This document shows, one piece after another, positions 1 through 8,204 of a stretch of DNA of 61,874 nt (positions are counted from its first letter, which is position 1; each line of letters begins with the position of its first letter). The notes under the pieces are model-generated. The model ran no database searches. It was not told the origin of the DNA and was given only the letters and a program-made list of their open reading frames with translations. The DNA lies in assembly GCF_016862315.1 (NCBI RefSeq), contig NZ_BOMS01000157.1, positions 1 through 61,874 on the forward strand, in the 5' to 3' direction. The DNA comes from Actinoplanes palleronii (GTDB lineage Bacteria > Actinomycetota > Actinomycetes > Mycobacteriales > Micromonosporaceae). A program made the translations under genes and the position numbers.

Positions 1-2
1 CC

Positions 3-94
3 CCCGGCCGGGGCCGGTTACATCCCGGCCGGGGCCGGTTACATCCCGGCCGGGGCCGGTTACATCCCGGCCGGGGCCGGTTACATCCCGGCCG
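3..94. repeat. 21-bp tandem repeat at window edge
   Basis: Four perfect copies of a 21-base unit (starting at 3, 24, 45 and 66) with the form CCCGGCCGGGGCCGGTTACA plus T, followed by a partial fifth copy from 87. The unit contains the self-complementary core CCGGCCGGGGCCGG. The array begins at the window edge, so its full length and the gene it follows are unknown. No coding signal. Confidence 0.95.
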
Positions 95-610
95 CGAGCG
101 CACGGCCGGGTACTCGCCGGTAGCCGATCACCCGCGCCACTGCCCGGACCGGGATGACCTCGCGGGCCGGGCAGTTCCGGCCGCCAACGGCCCATCAAGA
201 TCAACTTACGCTGAGCGGCATTGACGCATCGCCAGCTGGCACTTGGAGCTGTCACAACAGGCGGGACACACCCCTCACCACCAGCTGGCGCTCAGCGCCG
301 TTTGGACGGGCGGGAGGCGGCTGTCAGCGCCAGCTGGGATCGCTTGCGGCAGGTTGCCGAGGCCGACTGGTGGGACAGGGCCGTCTGGTGGGACAGGGCC
401 GGCTGGTGGGATTGCTTGCCGGCTGGTGGGACGTAAAGGGGAACGGCGGGCCAGGGACTGCTGGCTGGGCTGGGTGGCTGGTCCGGTGTCGGTGCATCAG
501 ACCGTGCGGGTAGTGGTGACGGCGGTCTATCGGCTCGTGGTGGCTGGGAGACCGCGTTTGACTCGGGCGTCACCATGGGCATGGTCAAGAGGCGACATCG
601 GGAGGACGTA
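95..610. other. Gene-free stretch with small repeats
   Basis: No convincing gene. It holds a 12-bp inverted repeat (CCAGCTGGCGCT at 281-292 and its complement at 326-337), a further CCAGCTGG near 230, and a direct tandem repeat of about 18 bases with core CTGGTGGGACAGGGCCG starting near 366, 384, 402 and 422. The CCAGCTGG arms resemble decayed versions of the dispersed GGCTGG...CCAGCC hairpins seen elsewhere in the window, which is only a suspicion. Confidence 0.6.
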
Positions 611-916
611 GTGGACGCTCAGGATTATCTGGTGGCGATCGTGTTCGGCGCGATCATCGGGGTGGTGGCACGGATCGTGCTGCCGGGGCGGCAGAGCATC
701 GGGCTGATCCCGACCGTGTTGATCGGCATGGGCGCGGCGGTCGCCGGGACCTGGGCCGCTGATCGGTGGGACCTGCACAGTGACAAGCTGTTCACGGTGA
801 CCGGTCGCACGTTCGACTGGGCCGTGGTGGGGGTGCAGGTCGGCATCGCGGTCGTCGGGGTCGCCATCGCGGCGGTCATGACCAAGGCGTTCTCGACCGA
901 CCGCGACCGCGACTGA
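611..916 (+). CDS. Small GlsB/YeaQ-like stress membrane protein
   Basis: A 101-residue integral membrane protein with about three hydrophobic segments (roughly residues 5-22, 34-54 and 76-95) and the glycine-rich GAIIGVVAR segment followed by a loop, as in the GlsB/YeaQ/YmgE (transglycosylase-associated) family. Family members are small stress-induced membrane proteins without an established catalytic role. GTG 611 is chosen because GGGAGG lies at 600-605; an upstream ATG at 575 would add a charged tail with no ribosome binding site. It is monocistronic. A similar protein sits at 54263-54550 in front of a STAS gene, so both may belong to the stress regulon. Family assignment is by topology and motif, hence moderate confidence. 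Confidence 0.7.
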   Translation: MDAQDYLVAIVFGAIIGVVARIVLPGRQSIGLIPTVLIGMGAAVAGTWAADRWDLHSDKLFTVTGRTFDWAVVGVQVGIAVVGVAIAAVMTKAFSTDRDRD

Positions 917-1010
917 GCACCGACGGCGAGAAGTGGTAACGACCCGCATCCGGAGACCGGACGAGCGGAGACCGGCAGCGGGCTCGGCTGCGACTGACTA
1001 CCGTGTCAGC

Positions 1011-1472
1011 GTGGCAGAGACTGTGAAGCTGAGCCTGACCCTGGAGTCGCGTGGGCCCGCGGGTGCCTTCGTGCTCTCCGACGAGCAGGTCACCGCCGTC
1101 GGTGACGGGCGTAAGGCGTTCCCGGTGCAGGTCACCGTGAACGGGGTGACGCTGCCGCTGCGGCTGGCCCGGATGGGTGGGGAGAACCTCATCGGGCTGG
1201 CCAAGGCGGCGCGGGCGCAGGCCGGGGTGGAGATCGGCACGACCTACCAGGTGGAGATCTCCGCCGAGTCCGGCGAGCGGACCGTGGAGACTCCGGCCGA
1301 GCTCGCGTCCGCGCTGGCCGGCGACCCGGAGGCGGCCGCCGCGTACGAAAAACTGGCTTATTCGCACCGCAAGGAGTTCGTCCGCTGGATCACCGGGGCG
1401 AAGCGCGACGCGACCCGGGCCCAGCGGGTCACCAAGACCGTCGAGATGCTCCGGGCCGGCGAGCACCGATAA
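1011..1472 (+). CDS. YdeI/OmpD-associated family protein (DUF1905)
   Basis: A 153-residue soluble protein. The N-terminal 80-90 residues match the DUF1905 beta-barrel pattern (PVQVTVNGVTLPLRLARMG). The C-terminal part has the YdeI/OmpD-associated signature, a run of alanines then YEKLAYSHRKEFVRWI and an arginine-rich helix. The biochemical role of the family is not established. GTG 1011 is preferred because TACCGT at 999-1004 sits six bases before it, a leaderless arrangement; a longer reading from 933 lacks a ribosome binding site. It is followed 20 bases later by the receiver gene and could be cotranscribed with it. Confidence 0.75.
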   Translation: MAETVKLSLTLESRGPAGAFVLSDEQVTAVGDGRKAFPVQVTVNGVTLPLRLARMGGENLIGLAKAARAQAGVEIGTTYQVEISAESGERTVETPAELASALAGDPEAAAAYEKLAYSHRKEFVRWITGAKRDATRAQRVTKTVEMLRAGEHR

Positions 1473-1492
1473 AAGGTGGAAAACGACTGGAG

Positions 1493-1966
1493 TTGGGTAC
1501 TACAGCGGCCGTGGTAGGCCCTCGACCCCTGCATGTGCTCATCGTCGACGACGACGAGGCTGACGTCCTGCTGATCGAGGAGGCTCTCGAGACCGCTCTC
1601 GTCCCGCCGGTCACCTCCCGGGTCGCCGACGGGCGGCAGGCTGTCGACTTCCTGCGCCGGCGTGGCTACTACGAGCAGGCGCGCCGGCCCGACCTGGTGC
1701 TGCTCGACCTGAACATGCCGCGGATGAACGGCCACGAGGTGCTGGCCGAGCTCAAGGGCGACGCCGATCTGTGCTCGATCCCGGTCGTGGTGCTGACCAC
1801 CTCCAGCGCGGCCGAGGAGATTCAGGCCAGTTATGCCGAGCACGCCAGCGCGGTGGTCACCAAACCGCTCGATCTGCCGTCGTTCGAGGCGGTCGTCCGT
1901 ACGATAAATGATTTTTATCTGGACGTGGCCGCCCTCCCGCACCGCTACCCGCTGCGCCTGGCCTAG
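1493..1966 (+). CDS. Single-domain response regulator (Rcp1/CheY type)
   Basis: A stand-alone receiver domain of about 157 residues with no output domain. The acidic pocket (DDD at 19-21), the phosphoacceptor Asp72 in LLDLNMP, the threonines of VVVLTTSS and the lysine of VVTKPL are all present, so it should be phosphorylatable. The insertion after helix 1 and the RRRGYYE segment resemble Rcp1-type regulators, which receive phosphate from phytochrome-like or hybrid kinases. No kinase is adjacent; the CHASE-like kinase at 12603 and the hybrid kinase at 17290 are the nearest. The start is uncertain: TTG 1493 or GTG 1511. A GGGTAC motif at 1495-1500 would fit a SigB-type -10 for the later start. 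Its stop overlaps the convergent amidase stop by four bases. Confidence 0.85.
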   Translation: MGTTAAVVGPRPLHVLIVDDDEADVLLIEEALETALVPPVTSRVADGRQAVDFLRRRGYYEQARRPDLVLLDLNMPRMNGHEVLAELKGDADLCSIPVVVLTTSSAAEEIQASYAEHASAVVTKPLDLPSFEAVVRTINDFYLDVAALPHRYPLRLA

Positions 1967-2943
1967 ACAGCCCGGAGCCGGTCGTGGACGCCGCCGTAGG
2001 CCACCGCGCCGTTGAGGTAGCGCTTGTCGATGGCCCCGCTCATCACGTACTGCGGGTCGACGACGTTGCCGGCCCGGGCGTGCGTGGTCTGCGAGACCAG
2101 CTGGTACGCGTCGAGCAGGTCCAGCCCGGTCAGCTGCGCCACGTGGCGTACCAGATCTTCTTGACTGATCCGGAACGCGTCCTCGAGCGGCCGCGCCGCG
2201 CCCAGCGACACCAGCTGCGTGTCGGTCTCCAGCCGCGGCGTGCCGGTCGGGACTCCGGAGATCACCTCGACCACGATGGTCACGTCCATGGCCACCTCGA
2301 CCGCGACCCCGCAGACCTCGCCGTCGCCCTGCCGGGCGTGCCCGTCGCCGAGCGCGAGCAGCGCGCCGGGCACGTTCACCCCGAGGTAGAGCGTGGCGCC
2401 CGGGCCGAGCAGCGGCGTGTCCAGGTTGCCGCCGTGCACGTCCGGGACGATGGTCTGGCGGACCTCGCCGGCGGCCGGCGCCACCCCGACCGTGCCGAGC
2501 ATCGGGGCCAGCGGCAGGTCCACCGCGTAGGCACTGTTGCGGGCCTGGTAGCGAACCGTCTGCCGGTCCAGGTCGATGTCGTAGAGCCAGACCCGCTCGT
2601 CGAGAGGAGCTTGCAGGGTACGGGTGAGCCCGGTCGACGTGAGCGCCCCGAAGTGCGGGAACGTCGAGGAGATCCCGACCGGCGCGGACGGGGTCAGCGA
2701 CACCACGTGCACGGCCAGGGTGTCCCCCGGCTGCGCCCCCTGCACGTGCAGCGGCCCGGTGACCGGGTTCAGGTACGGGAACTCGCACACCCGGCTGGGC
2801 AGGTCGTCCACGGTGCGCACCTTGCCGCCGAAACAGTCCAGCGTGCGCAGCGTGATCGGGGTGCCCGGCTTGACCTCGCCGATCGCCTCCCGGCCGCCGA
2901 ACGTGTAGCCGTAGTGACCCGGTTCCGCGTCGAAGTCAGACAT
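1963..2943 (-). CDS. Acetamidase/formamidase family protein
   Basis: A 326-residue cytosolic enzyme of the FmdA/AmdA family, which hydrolyses short amides such as formamide or acetamide to the acid and ammonia. Recognisable features are HGGNLD at 170-175, GDGHARQGDGE at 199-209, the PGD turn near 72 and the family-typical C-terminal half with VSQTTHARAGNVVDPQYVM. Length is normal for the family. The ATG overlaps the end of the upstream permease by eight bases, so the two are almost certainly cotranscribed and translationally coupled. This suggests the permease imports an amide or amine whose nitrogen is released here. The exact substrate cannot be read from sequence. Confidence 0.88.
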   Translation of the reverse strand: MSDFDAEPGHYGYTFGGREAIGEVKPGTPITLRTLDCFGGKVRTVDDLPSRVCEFPYLNPVTGPLHVQGAQPGDTLAVHVVSLTPSAPVGISSTFPHFGALTSTGLTRTLQAPLDERVWLYDIDLDRQTVRYQARNSAYAVDLPLAPMLGTVGVAPAAGEVRQTIVPDVHGGNLDTPLLGPGATLYLGVNVPGALLALGDGHARQGDGEVCGVAVEVAMDVTIVVEVISGVPTGTPRLETDTQLVSLGAARPLEDAFRISQEDLVRHVAQLTGLDLLDAYQLVSQTTHARAGNVVDPQYVMSGAIDKRYLNGAVAYGGVHDRLRAV

Positions 2944-4345
2944 GTTCCGTCACCGCCCGGTTCGTCGGAGTGTTGTCGTCGCCGGCCGGAACCTCCGGCA
3001 GGGCCGGCCGGCGCCCGGTGGCGAGCAGGAAGATCAGTACGAGGGCGCCGATCCCGAGCCAGATCAGGCCGACCTTCTGGGCCAGCAGCTGGGCGTGCAG
3101 GATCACCGCGATCAGCACCCCGGCGCCGAGCACCGGGATGACCACGTTACGCAGCACGCCGCCCTGGCGGCCGTTCTTGACCCAGTCCCAGATCACGCAG
3201 ACGTGCAGCACGATGAACGCGATCATCGCCCCGAAGTTGACCATGGCGCTCATCAGGGTGATGCCGTCGTCACGGCCGGCCATCCAGACGCCGATGCCGA
3301 GCGAGACGACCGCGGTGGCCAGGATCGCGTTGGTCGGCACCGAGCGGGACACCGACACCCGGGCCAGGAACGCGGGCAGCTGCCGGTCGCGGGCCATCGC
3401 CATCAGCAGCCGGCTGGTGGCCACCTGGGCGACCATGTTGTTGGCCACGCCCCAGGCCAGCGCGGTGGCCAGCGCGGTCAGCGTGCCGAGCCAGGGCCCG
3501 CCGGCCACCTCGGCGGCGTCGTAGAAGGCCGAGCCGGCCGGGTCGCCGTTCGCGATCAGCCCGGCCGGGTCCGGCACCAGCAACGCCGCGACCCAGGTCT
3601 GCGCGATGAACAGGGCGGCCACCAGGAGCAGCGAGGCGTACATCGCCCGGCGGACCGTGCGGGCCCCGTCGGCGGCGTCCTCGGCGAGCAGCCCGAGCGC
3701 GTCGAAGCCCAGATAGGACAGCATGCCGATGGAGACCGCGCCGAGGATCAGCGACCAGCTGAAGGTGGTGCCGTTGTAGAACGGGTCGAGGCTGAAGCCG
3801 TGACCCTTGCCGTCGGCGATCGCCGCCAGGCCGAAGCCCAGGAAGATCAGCAGGACGACCAGCTCGGCGGCGAGGAACAGCCAGTTGAGCAGCTTGGTGG
3901 TCCTGATGCCGAACACGTTGATCACGGTGTTCGCGACCACGAAGATGATCACCCAGGCCCCGATCGGCACACCCGGCACGATCGAGTTCATGCTCGCGCC
4001 GGCGACCAGGGACAGCAGCAGCGGGATGCACACGTAGTCGAGCAGGATGGCCCAGCCGGTCAGAAATCCGACGGCCGGAGCGATGGCCCGCCCGGCGTAG
4101 CCGTAGACCGACCCGGCGACCGGGTACTTCTCGACCATCACGCCGTACGAGGAGGCGGTGAGGATCATGGCGGCGGCGCCGACGACGTAGGCGAGCGCGA
4201 TCATGCCGGCGCTGGCCTGGTAGACGCTGCCGAAGATGCCGAACGGCGCGATCACCACCATGAAGATCAGGCCGTAGGCGATCAGGTCACGTATGCGCAG
4301 CTCACGGCGCAACTGCTGCGGGTATCCGAACGTGGTGACGGGCAT
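2936..4345 (-). CDS. APC-superfamily amino acid/amine permease
   Basis: A 469-residue membrane protein with about 12 predicted membrane segments. The N-terminal block LRIRDLIAYGLIFM followed by GIFGSVYQASAGM and the helix with EKYPVAGSVYGYAGRA are typical of APC permeases, closest in feel to PuuP-like putrescine or polyamine importers. ATG 4345 is chosen because the hydrophobic family homology starts just after it; upstream in-frame sequence is low-complexity and not membrane-like. A GGAG lies about 12 bases upstream. It overlaps the amidase start by eight bases, giving a two-gene uptake and hydrolysis operon. Substrate assignment (amine, amide or amino acid) is inference. Confidence 0.87.
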   Translation of the reverse strand: MPVTTFGYPQQLRRELRIRDLIAYGLIFMVVIAPFGIFGSVYQASAGMIALAYVVGAAAMILTASSYGVMVEKYPVAGSVYGYAGRAIAPAVGFLTGWAILLDYVCIPLLLSLVAGASMNSIVPGVPIGAWVIIFVVANTVINVFGIRTTKLLNWLFLAAELVVLLIFLGFGLAAIADGKGHGFSLDPFYNGTTFSWSLILGAVSIGMLSYLGFDALGLLAEDAADGARTVRRAMYASLLLVAALFIAQTWVAALLVPDPAGLIANGDPAGSAFYDAAEVAGGPWLGTLTALATALAWGVANNMVAQVATSRLLMAMARDRQLPAFLARVSVSRSVPTNAILATAVVSLGIGVWMAGRDDGITLMSAMVNFGAMIAFIVLHVCVIWDWVKNGRQGGVLRNVVIPVLGAGVLIAVILHAQLLAQKVGLIWLGIGALVLIFLLATGRRPALPEVPAGDDNTPTNRAVTEHV

Positions 4346-4434
4346 CCGGGCCGACGCTCCATGGGAGTGATGACGACAATCCAAAAGATCGACGTCAGTA
4401 AATACCCCGACGGCTCCGTCCCGCAAGGTCGGCG

Positions 4435-4773
4435 TCAGATGCTGCGCCGCCGCCAGGGCCAGCGGGCCGGCCGGCGGTAGAGCTCGTCGAGGCGGTCGTC
4501 GACGACGGTGCGGACCCCGGCGAGTGCGATGATCAGCATCTCCCGGATCCCGGCGCAGGTGCGGCAACTCTCCCGGTCGCACTCCTGGCGGTGCTCGAGC
4601 GCGGTCATCACCAGGCGCTGGGCGATCATCGCCGAGATGTGCGCACGCTGCGCCCACGGTGGGCGCTCGGCGATCGAGGCCCGCCACCGCTCGACGTCGG
4701 CGTCGGTGACGCCGTACTGCTCGGCTGCCGCACTGACCTGTTTCAACGAGTTCTGAACGTCAGCATCCGCCAC
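4435..4773 (-). CDS. Hypothetical protein with cysteine cluster
   Basis: A 112-residue protein I do not recognise. It is mostly helical and charged, with three cysteines in HRQECDRESCRTC (residues about 61-73), a spacing that could bind metal or act as a redox switch, and a basic, tryptophan-rich C-terminus. No signal peptide or clear membrane helix. The start GTG 4773 is supported by TAAGAT six bases upstream, a leaderless promoter arrangement. It stands alone, 89 bases upstream of the permease operon on the same strand, so it may be its first gene or independent. Confidence 0.6.
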   Translation of the reverse strand: MADADVQNSLKQVSAAAEQYGVTDADVERWRASIAERPPWAQRAHISAMIAQRLVMTALEHRQECDRESCRTCAGIREMLIIALAGVRTVVDDRLDELYRRPARWPWRRRSI

Positions 4774-5133
4774 ACCGGCATCTTATCCGCCACAGTGGAT
4801 TTAAAAGTTAACAGTTCAGAGCACCCGGCCGAGCTGGCGCCGCGAGCCGGCGCCGCGCGGTCTCCCCGGCCCGGCGCCGGACCGAAGGCCACCGCCGGCG
4901 CCGCGCCGCGAGACCGGCAAACCATCAAGACCTTTCGGGTACGCGATGAGCAGCCCGCGGGGCGGTCGCGAACACCGCCGGCCGGCACGACGAGGCGCAG
5001 TGGCCGTTCACGTCCCACCGCACGGTCATCGCACCTCCAACCGGAGCCGGGCCCAGCTGCGCGCCGCGTTGGAGGCGCTGCCGCGCGGCTGACGCAGTCA
5101 ACATCGGCTGGAGGGGGCGCCGGCGCACGCCCG
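4774..5133. other. Intergenic stretch, mostly no gene
   Basis: About 360 bases between the hypothetical gene and the TetR stop. Apart from the small reading frame described separately at 4925-5029, I see no gene. CCCGCTAGCGGG at 5130-5141 is a perfect palindrome that contains the TetR stop codon and may be the core of a terminator. Confidence 0.5.
4925..5029 (-). CDS. Possible 34-residue small protein
   Basis: A 34-codon frame with an unusually good ribosome binding site for this neighbourhood: TTGGAGGTGCG directly before ATG 5029. It begins MTVRWDVNGHCASSC. The opening resembles the front of small 3Fe-4S ferredoxins (a short beta strand followed by Cys-x-x-x-Cys), but the remaining iron-sulfur ligands are missing, so it would be a truncated relic if related. 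It is either a genuine small protein or the remnant of a longer gene. Support is only the binding site and one weak similarity. Confidence 0.25.
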   Translation of the reverse strand: MTVRWDVNGHCASSCRPAVFATAPRAAHRVPERS

Positions 5134-5706
5134 CTAGCGGGTTCTCAGGCCCTCCAGCAGGACGGTGAGGTAGCGCCGGGCGGTCGCCGCGCGCTCCTCG
5201 CCGTCCGCGGCCGGGTGCACCTGCGCCGCGAACATCACCCCGCACATCAGCGGCACCATGTCGGCCGTGGTCACACCGGGATCGGCGGCGCCGCTCGCGT
5301 GCGCGCGCCCCAGCAGCTCCCCGAACGCACCGGTCAGGCGCTGCTTCACCGCGGTCGTCTCGGGCAGCGCGTCACCCGGCGCGGCGAACACCGGCGACAG
5401 CGCCGGGTCGCCGACCTGGGCGTCGACCGCCGCGAACAGGAAGTCCCGCAAGGCCGTCCACGCGTCGTCGGCGGCCAACGCCCGGTCGGCGTGCCCGGCG
5501 AGGGCGGCGAGCCCTGGCGCCGCGACCGTCTCGAGCAGCGCCTCCGGGGTCGGGAAGTGCCGATAGACGGTGGCCACCCCGACCACGGCGATCCGGGCGA
5601 CCTCGTTGAGCTGGATCGGGGTGCCCTCGTCGACGAGCCGGCGGCCGACCTCGACGATCCGGTGCCAGTTGCGGGCGGCGTCCTTGCGCAGCGGAGCGGT
5701 GGTCAT
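5134..5706 (-). CDS. TetR-family repressor
   Basis: A 190-residue TetR regulator. The N-terminal helix-turn-helix lies at about residues 25-60 and ends in the recognition helix VGVATVYRHFPTPEALL; the rest is a helical ligand-binding domain. ATG 5706 is chosen over GTG 5712 because TATCCT lies seven bases upstream, a leaderless start. The gene is divergent from the esterase at 5796, and the space between them carries two palindromes sharing GGATGAG. The first palindrome directly abuts or overlaps this gene's -10, so autorepression and control of the esterase are likely. Confidence 0.92.
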   Translation of the reverse strand: MTTAPLRKDAARNWHRIVEVGRRLVDEGTPIQLNEVARIAVVGVATVYRHFPTPEALLETVAAPGLAALAGHADRALAADDAWTALRDFLFAAVDAQVGDPALSPVFAAPGDALPETTAVKQRLTGAFGELLGRAHASGAADPGVTTADMVPLMCGVMFAAQVHPAADGEERAATARRYLTVLLEGLRTR

Positions 5707-5713
5707 GGTCACC

Positions 5714-5776
5714 AGGATAACCGGATGAGCTATCCGGTTGTGTTACGTTGAAACGGATGAGTCATCCACTTCAACG
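5714..5776. promoter_or_regulatory. Paired palindromic operators between TetR and esterase
   Basis: Site 1 (5719-5739) is AACCGGAT-N5-ATCCGGTT. Site 2 (5746-5776) is CGTTGAA-N2-GGATGA-G-TCATCC-N2-TTCAACG, nearly perfect over 31 bases. Both share the core GGATGAG-N2-ATCC. The -10 of the TetR gene (TATCCT, minus strand, 5714-5719) touches site 1, and a candidate -10 for the esterase (TACGTT, 5744-5749) lies between the two cores, so bound repressor would block both promoters. Confidence 0.85.
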
Positions 5777-5795
5777 TGCCACCGGGAGACCGCAG

Positions 5796-6641
5796 ATGCA
5801 GGACAGTGTCGAGATAGACGGCCGGACCCGGACGTACACCGTGCTCGGCCCGGCCGACGGCGCCCCGGGCCGGGCCCTGGTGCTGATCTACCACGGCTCG
5901 AAGCAGACCGGGACCAAGCACCGCGCGTTCACCGGCCGGATCTACGACCGGCTGGCCGACGGCGGCGGCGCGGTGGTGGTCTACCTGGACGGGTACCGCG
6001 GCAACTGGAACGACGCGCGCCGGTTGAGCTCGTTCCCGGCCCGTACCGCGAACGTCGACGACGTCGCCTTCACCCGCGCGGTGATCACCAAGCTGGCCGC
6101 CAGCCACCGGATCGACACCGCCCGGGTGGTCGCGGTCGGCTACTCCAACGGCGGCCAGCTGGTGATGCGCCTGGCCCACGAGGCCCCGGAGCTGCTCGCC
6201 GGGGCCGCGGTGATCGCCGCGACCATGCCCGGCCCGGACGACTTCCTGGCCGCCGGCGCGCCGCCGTCACCGCTGCCGATGCTGCTGATCCACGGCACGA
6301 AGGACCCGATCGTCGCGTATGCCGGCGGCGAGATGCGCTGGTGGGCGCGCACCCTGTTCCAGGTCGGCGGACGCAGCCGGTCCGCGCCGGACACCGCGGC
6401 CTACTTCGCCGCCCGCAACGGCATCACCGCCGACCCGGTCCGCACCACGCTGCCGGGCACCGGCCCCACGTCGGTCTCGCTCACGTCCTACCAGCAGCCG
6501 GGCCGGCCACCGGTCGCCCTCTACACCGTCCACGGCGGCGGCCACACCATCCCCGGCCCGCGCAACACCCCCGCGATCATGGGCCGCACCACCCACGACA
6601 TCAACACCGCCGACCTCCTCGCCACCTTTTTCACCCCATAA
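5796..6641 (+). CDS. PHB-depolymerase-like esterase (LpqC/feruloyl esterase type)
   Basis: A 281-residue alpha/beta hydrolase of the poly(3-hydroxybutyrate) depolymerase family. Visible catalytic elements are the nucleophile Ser117 in GYSNGG, the acid in HGTKDPI and the histidine in VHGGGHTIPG near the C-terminus. The early YHGSKQTG segment forms the usual oxyanion side. No signal peptide is evident, so it is probably intracellular, where relatives act on short polyesters or aryl esters. ATG 5796 is preferred, with GGGAG at 5784-5788; an upstream ATG at 5748 would put the second operator inside the gene. Divergent TetR control is likely. Its stop is followed immediately by the dispersed hairpin element. 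Confidence 0.85.
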   Translation: MQDSVEIDGRTRTYTVLGPADGAPGRALVLIYHGSKQTGTKHRAFTGRIYDRLADGGGAVVVYLDGYRGNWNDARRLSSFPARTANVDDVAFTRAVITKLAASHRIDTARVVAVGYSNGGQLVMRLAHEAPELLAGAAVIAATMPGPDDFLAAGAPPSPLPMLLIHGTKDPIVAYAGGEMRWWARTLFQVGGRSRSAPDTAAYFAARNGITADPVRTTLPGTGPTSVSLTSYQQPGRPPVALYTVHGGGHTIPGPRNTPAIMGRTTHDINTADLLATFFTP

Positions 6642-7255
6642 ACCCCTTTCTTGTACGCCGGGGAGCGCCCGCCCGCAGGCCACGAGGCAAGCCCCGCCCG
6701 TGCGGCCCCGCGACACCCCGGCCCACCCCGGACCGCGACGCGCCCCGCGGCCCCCGGCTGGTGCTGAGGGGTGTCTCCAGGGGTGCGAGGCACCCCTGAG
6801 CACCAGCCGAGGCCCGGAGCCACGCCGGCCCCCGGTGCGGCAGCGGTCTCGCGCCGCGCGCACCACGCATCGAGACACGTCACCGGCCCGGCTGGCGGTG
6901 AGGGGTGCCTCGCAGGCATTGAGGCGCCCCTGAGCACCAGCCGCCGACGCCCCGGCTGGCGGTGAGGGGTGTCTCGCGGCCCCGGAGACACCCCTGAGCG
7001 CCAGCCGGGGTCGTGAGGCGCGTTGTGGCCCGGGGTGGCAGCGGTCTCGCGCCGCGCGCACGGCGAATCGGGAGACGGCGGTGGGCCGGCTGGTGCGCAG
7101 GGGTGCCTCACATTCCTGGAGACACCCCTGGGGGCCAGCCGGGGACCGCGGGGCGCGCTGCGGCCGGGAGTGGGCCGGGGTGTTGCGGGGCCGCACGGGC
7201 GGGGCTTGGCTCGTGGCCTGCGGGCGGGCGCTCCCCGGCGTACCGAAAAGGGGGT
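6642..7255. repeat. Composite inverted-repeat region with four 53-bp hairpins
   Basis: About 610 bases between two convergent genes. Four hairpins of exactly 53 bp lie at 6756-6808, 6890-6942, 6954-7006 and 7088-7140, each GGCTGG...CCAGCC. The outer parts (about 6642-6755 and 7141-7255) are near-identical inverted copies of one another over roughly 110 bases, containing GTACGCCGGGGAGCGCCCG. The inner part is partly a 198-base direct duplication, with CAGCGGTCTCGCGCCGCG near 6841 and again near 7039. The inverted arms begin directly after the stop codon of each flanking gene. No gene is present. Confidence 0.93.
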
Positions 7256-8122
7256 TCAGGTGGACATGGTGGTGCGGATGTGGGTGAGGATCGCACGGCG
7301 GGCGGGGATGGCTTCCGGGACCGGGAGCAACGGGTAGACGTGCAGGGCGCCGGGCTGCTCGTGGTAGGTGAGCGGGGTGCCGGGTGGGAGGCGGTCGCGC
7401 AGGGTGCGGCAGTCGGCGAGGGTGATGTCGCGGGTGCCTACCAGGATCTGCAGGGGTGGCAGGTTCGACAGGTCGCCGTGCAGGGGGCTGAGGCGGGGGT
7501 CGGTCAGGTCGAGGCCGCCGGTCCAGGCGGCGGCGATCGGGCGCAGGCCGGGGCGGGCCAGCCATGGGTCGTGGGGTTCGATCGCTGCGATGCCCGGGTT
7601 GCTCATCGACAGGTCCAGCCACGGCGCGAGCAGGGTCAGCCCGGCCACCTGACCCGGGCAGGCCTGGGTGGTGAGCAGGGCCAGGCCGGCGCCGGCCGAG
7701 TCGCCGGCCAGGTAGCACGGGCCGGGGAGGGCGGTGACCAGCTTCGTGGTGAAGTCCAGGGCGGTCAGGCCGTCGTGCTGCGGGGCCAGGCCGTAGATCG
7801 GGACGTGGACGTCGCAGCCGGTCCGGGCGGCGATCTGCGCGATCAGGGACCAGTGCTGGCCGACGATCTCGCTGGTGTACGCGCCGCCGTGCAGGTACAC
7901 CACGACGGGGCGGGTGCCCGGGTCGCGGGACGTGATCTCGTACACCGGGAAGCCGTGGGTGTCGGAGACCGTGACGTCGAAGCGGCGGGTGAGGGCGCGC
8001 GGTGGCGCCGACCGGCCCTTCGGCCGGCGCAGCACCGCCCGGCCGGCCTCCTCGGTGCGGAACTTGCGCTGGTAGGCGAGCCGCGTGAACGCGGCCACCC
8101 CGTGCATCTGCCAACTCGCCAC
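7256..8122 (-). CDS. Alpha/beta hydrolase (HSL family, acetyl esterase-like)
   Basis: A 288-residue alpha/beta hydrolase of the hormone-sensitive-lipase group: oxyanion-hole HGGAY at about 78-82, nucleophile Ser142 in GDSAG, the acid in VGTRDITLAD and the histidine in ALHVYPLL near the C-terminus. Members hydrolyse short-chain esters in the cytosol. The start is uncertain. GTG 8122 gives the typical ASWQMHGVAAFTRL beginning; ATG 8107 and TTG 8149 are alternatives, and no strong ribosome binding site decides it. The stop lies at the edge of the composite inverted repeat, convergent with the esterase at 5796. Substrate unknown. Confidence 0.85.
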   Translation of the reverse strand: MASWQMHGVAAFTRLAYQRKFRTEEAGRAVLRRPKGRSAPPRALTRRFDVTVSDTHGFPVYEITSRDPGTRPVVVYLHGGAYTSEIVGQHWSLIAQIAARTGCDVHVPIYGLAPQHDGLTALDFTTKLVTALPGPCYLAGDSAGAGLALLTTQACPGQVAGLTLLAPWLDLSMSNPGIAAIEPHDPWLARPGLRPIAAAWTGGLDLTDPRLSPLHGDLSNLPPLQILVGTRDITLADCRTLRDRLPPGTPLTYHEQPGALHVYPLLPVPEAIPARRAILTHIRTTMST

Positions 8123-8204
8123 CGCCCCACGCTGCCACCCCGGGCCCAAGTGATCAAGGGGCGGGGGTGCTCATCCAGGGACGGCCGCGGCCGAAAGTGA
8201 GGGG

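Noticed and set aside
1495..1500. GGGTAC as a SigB-type promoter for the receiver gene
   Set aside because: No GTTT-like -35 element is found 14-17 bases upstream, so it is kept only as a remark on the start codon.
2942..4480. A 512-codon plus-strand frame over the permease
   Set aside because: Composition (Gln, His, Asp, Arg) and lack of motifs show it is the antisense shadow of a clear APC permease.
6642..7255. Insertion sequence bounded by inverted repeats
   Set aside because: No transposase or its remains lies between the arms, and single arms occur elsewhere next to stop codons. A non-autonomous element remains possible and is reported as a finding.
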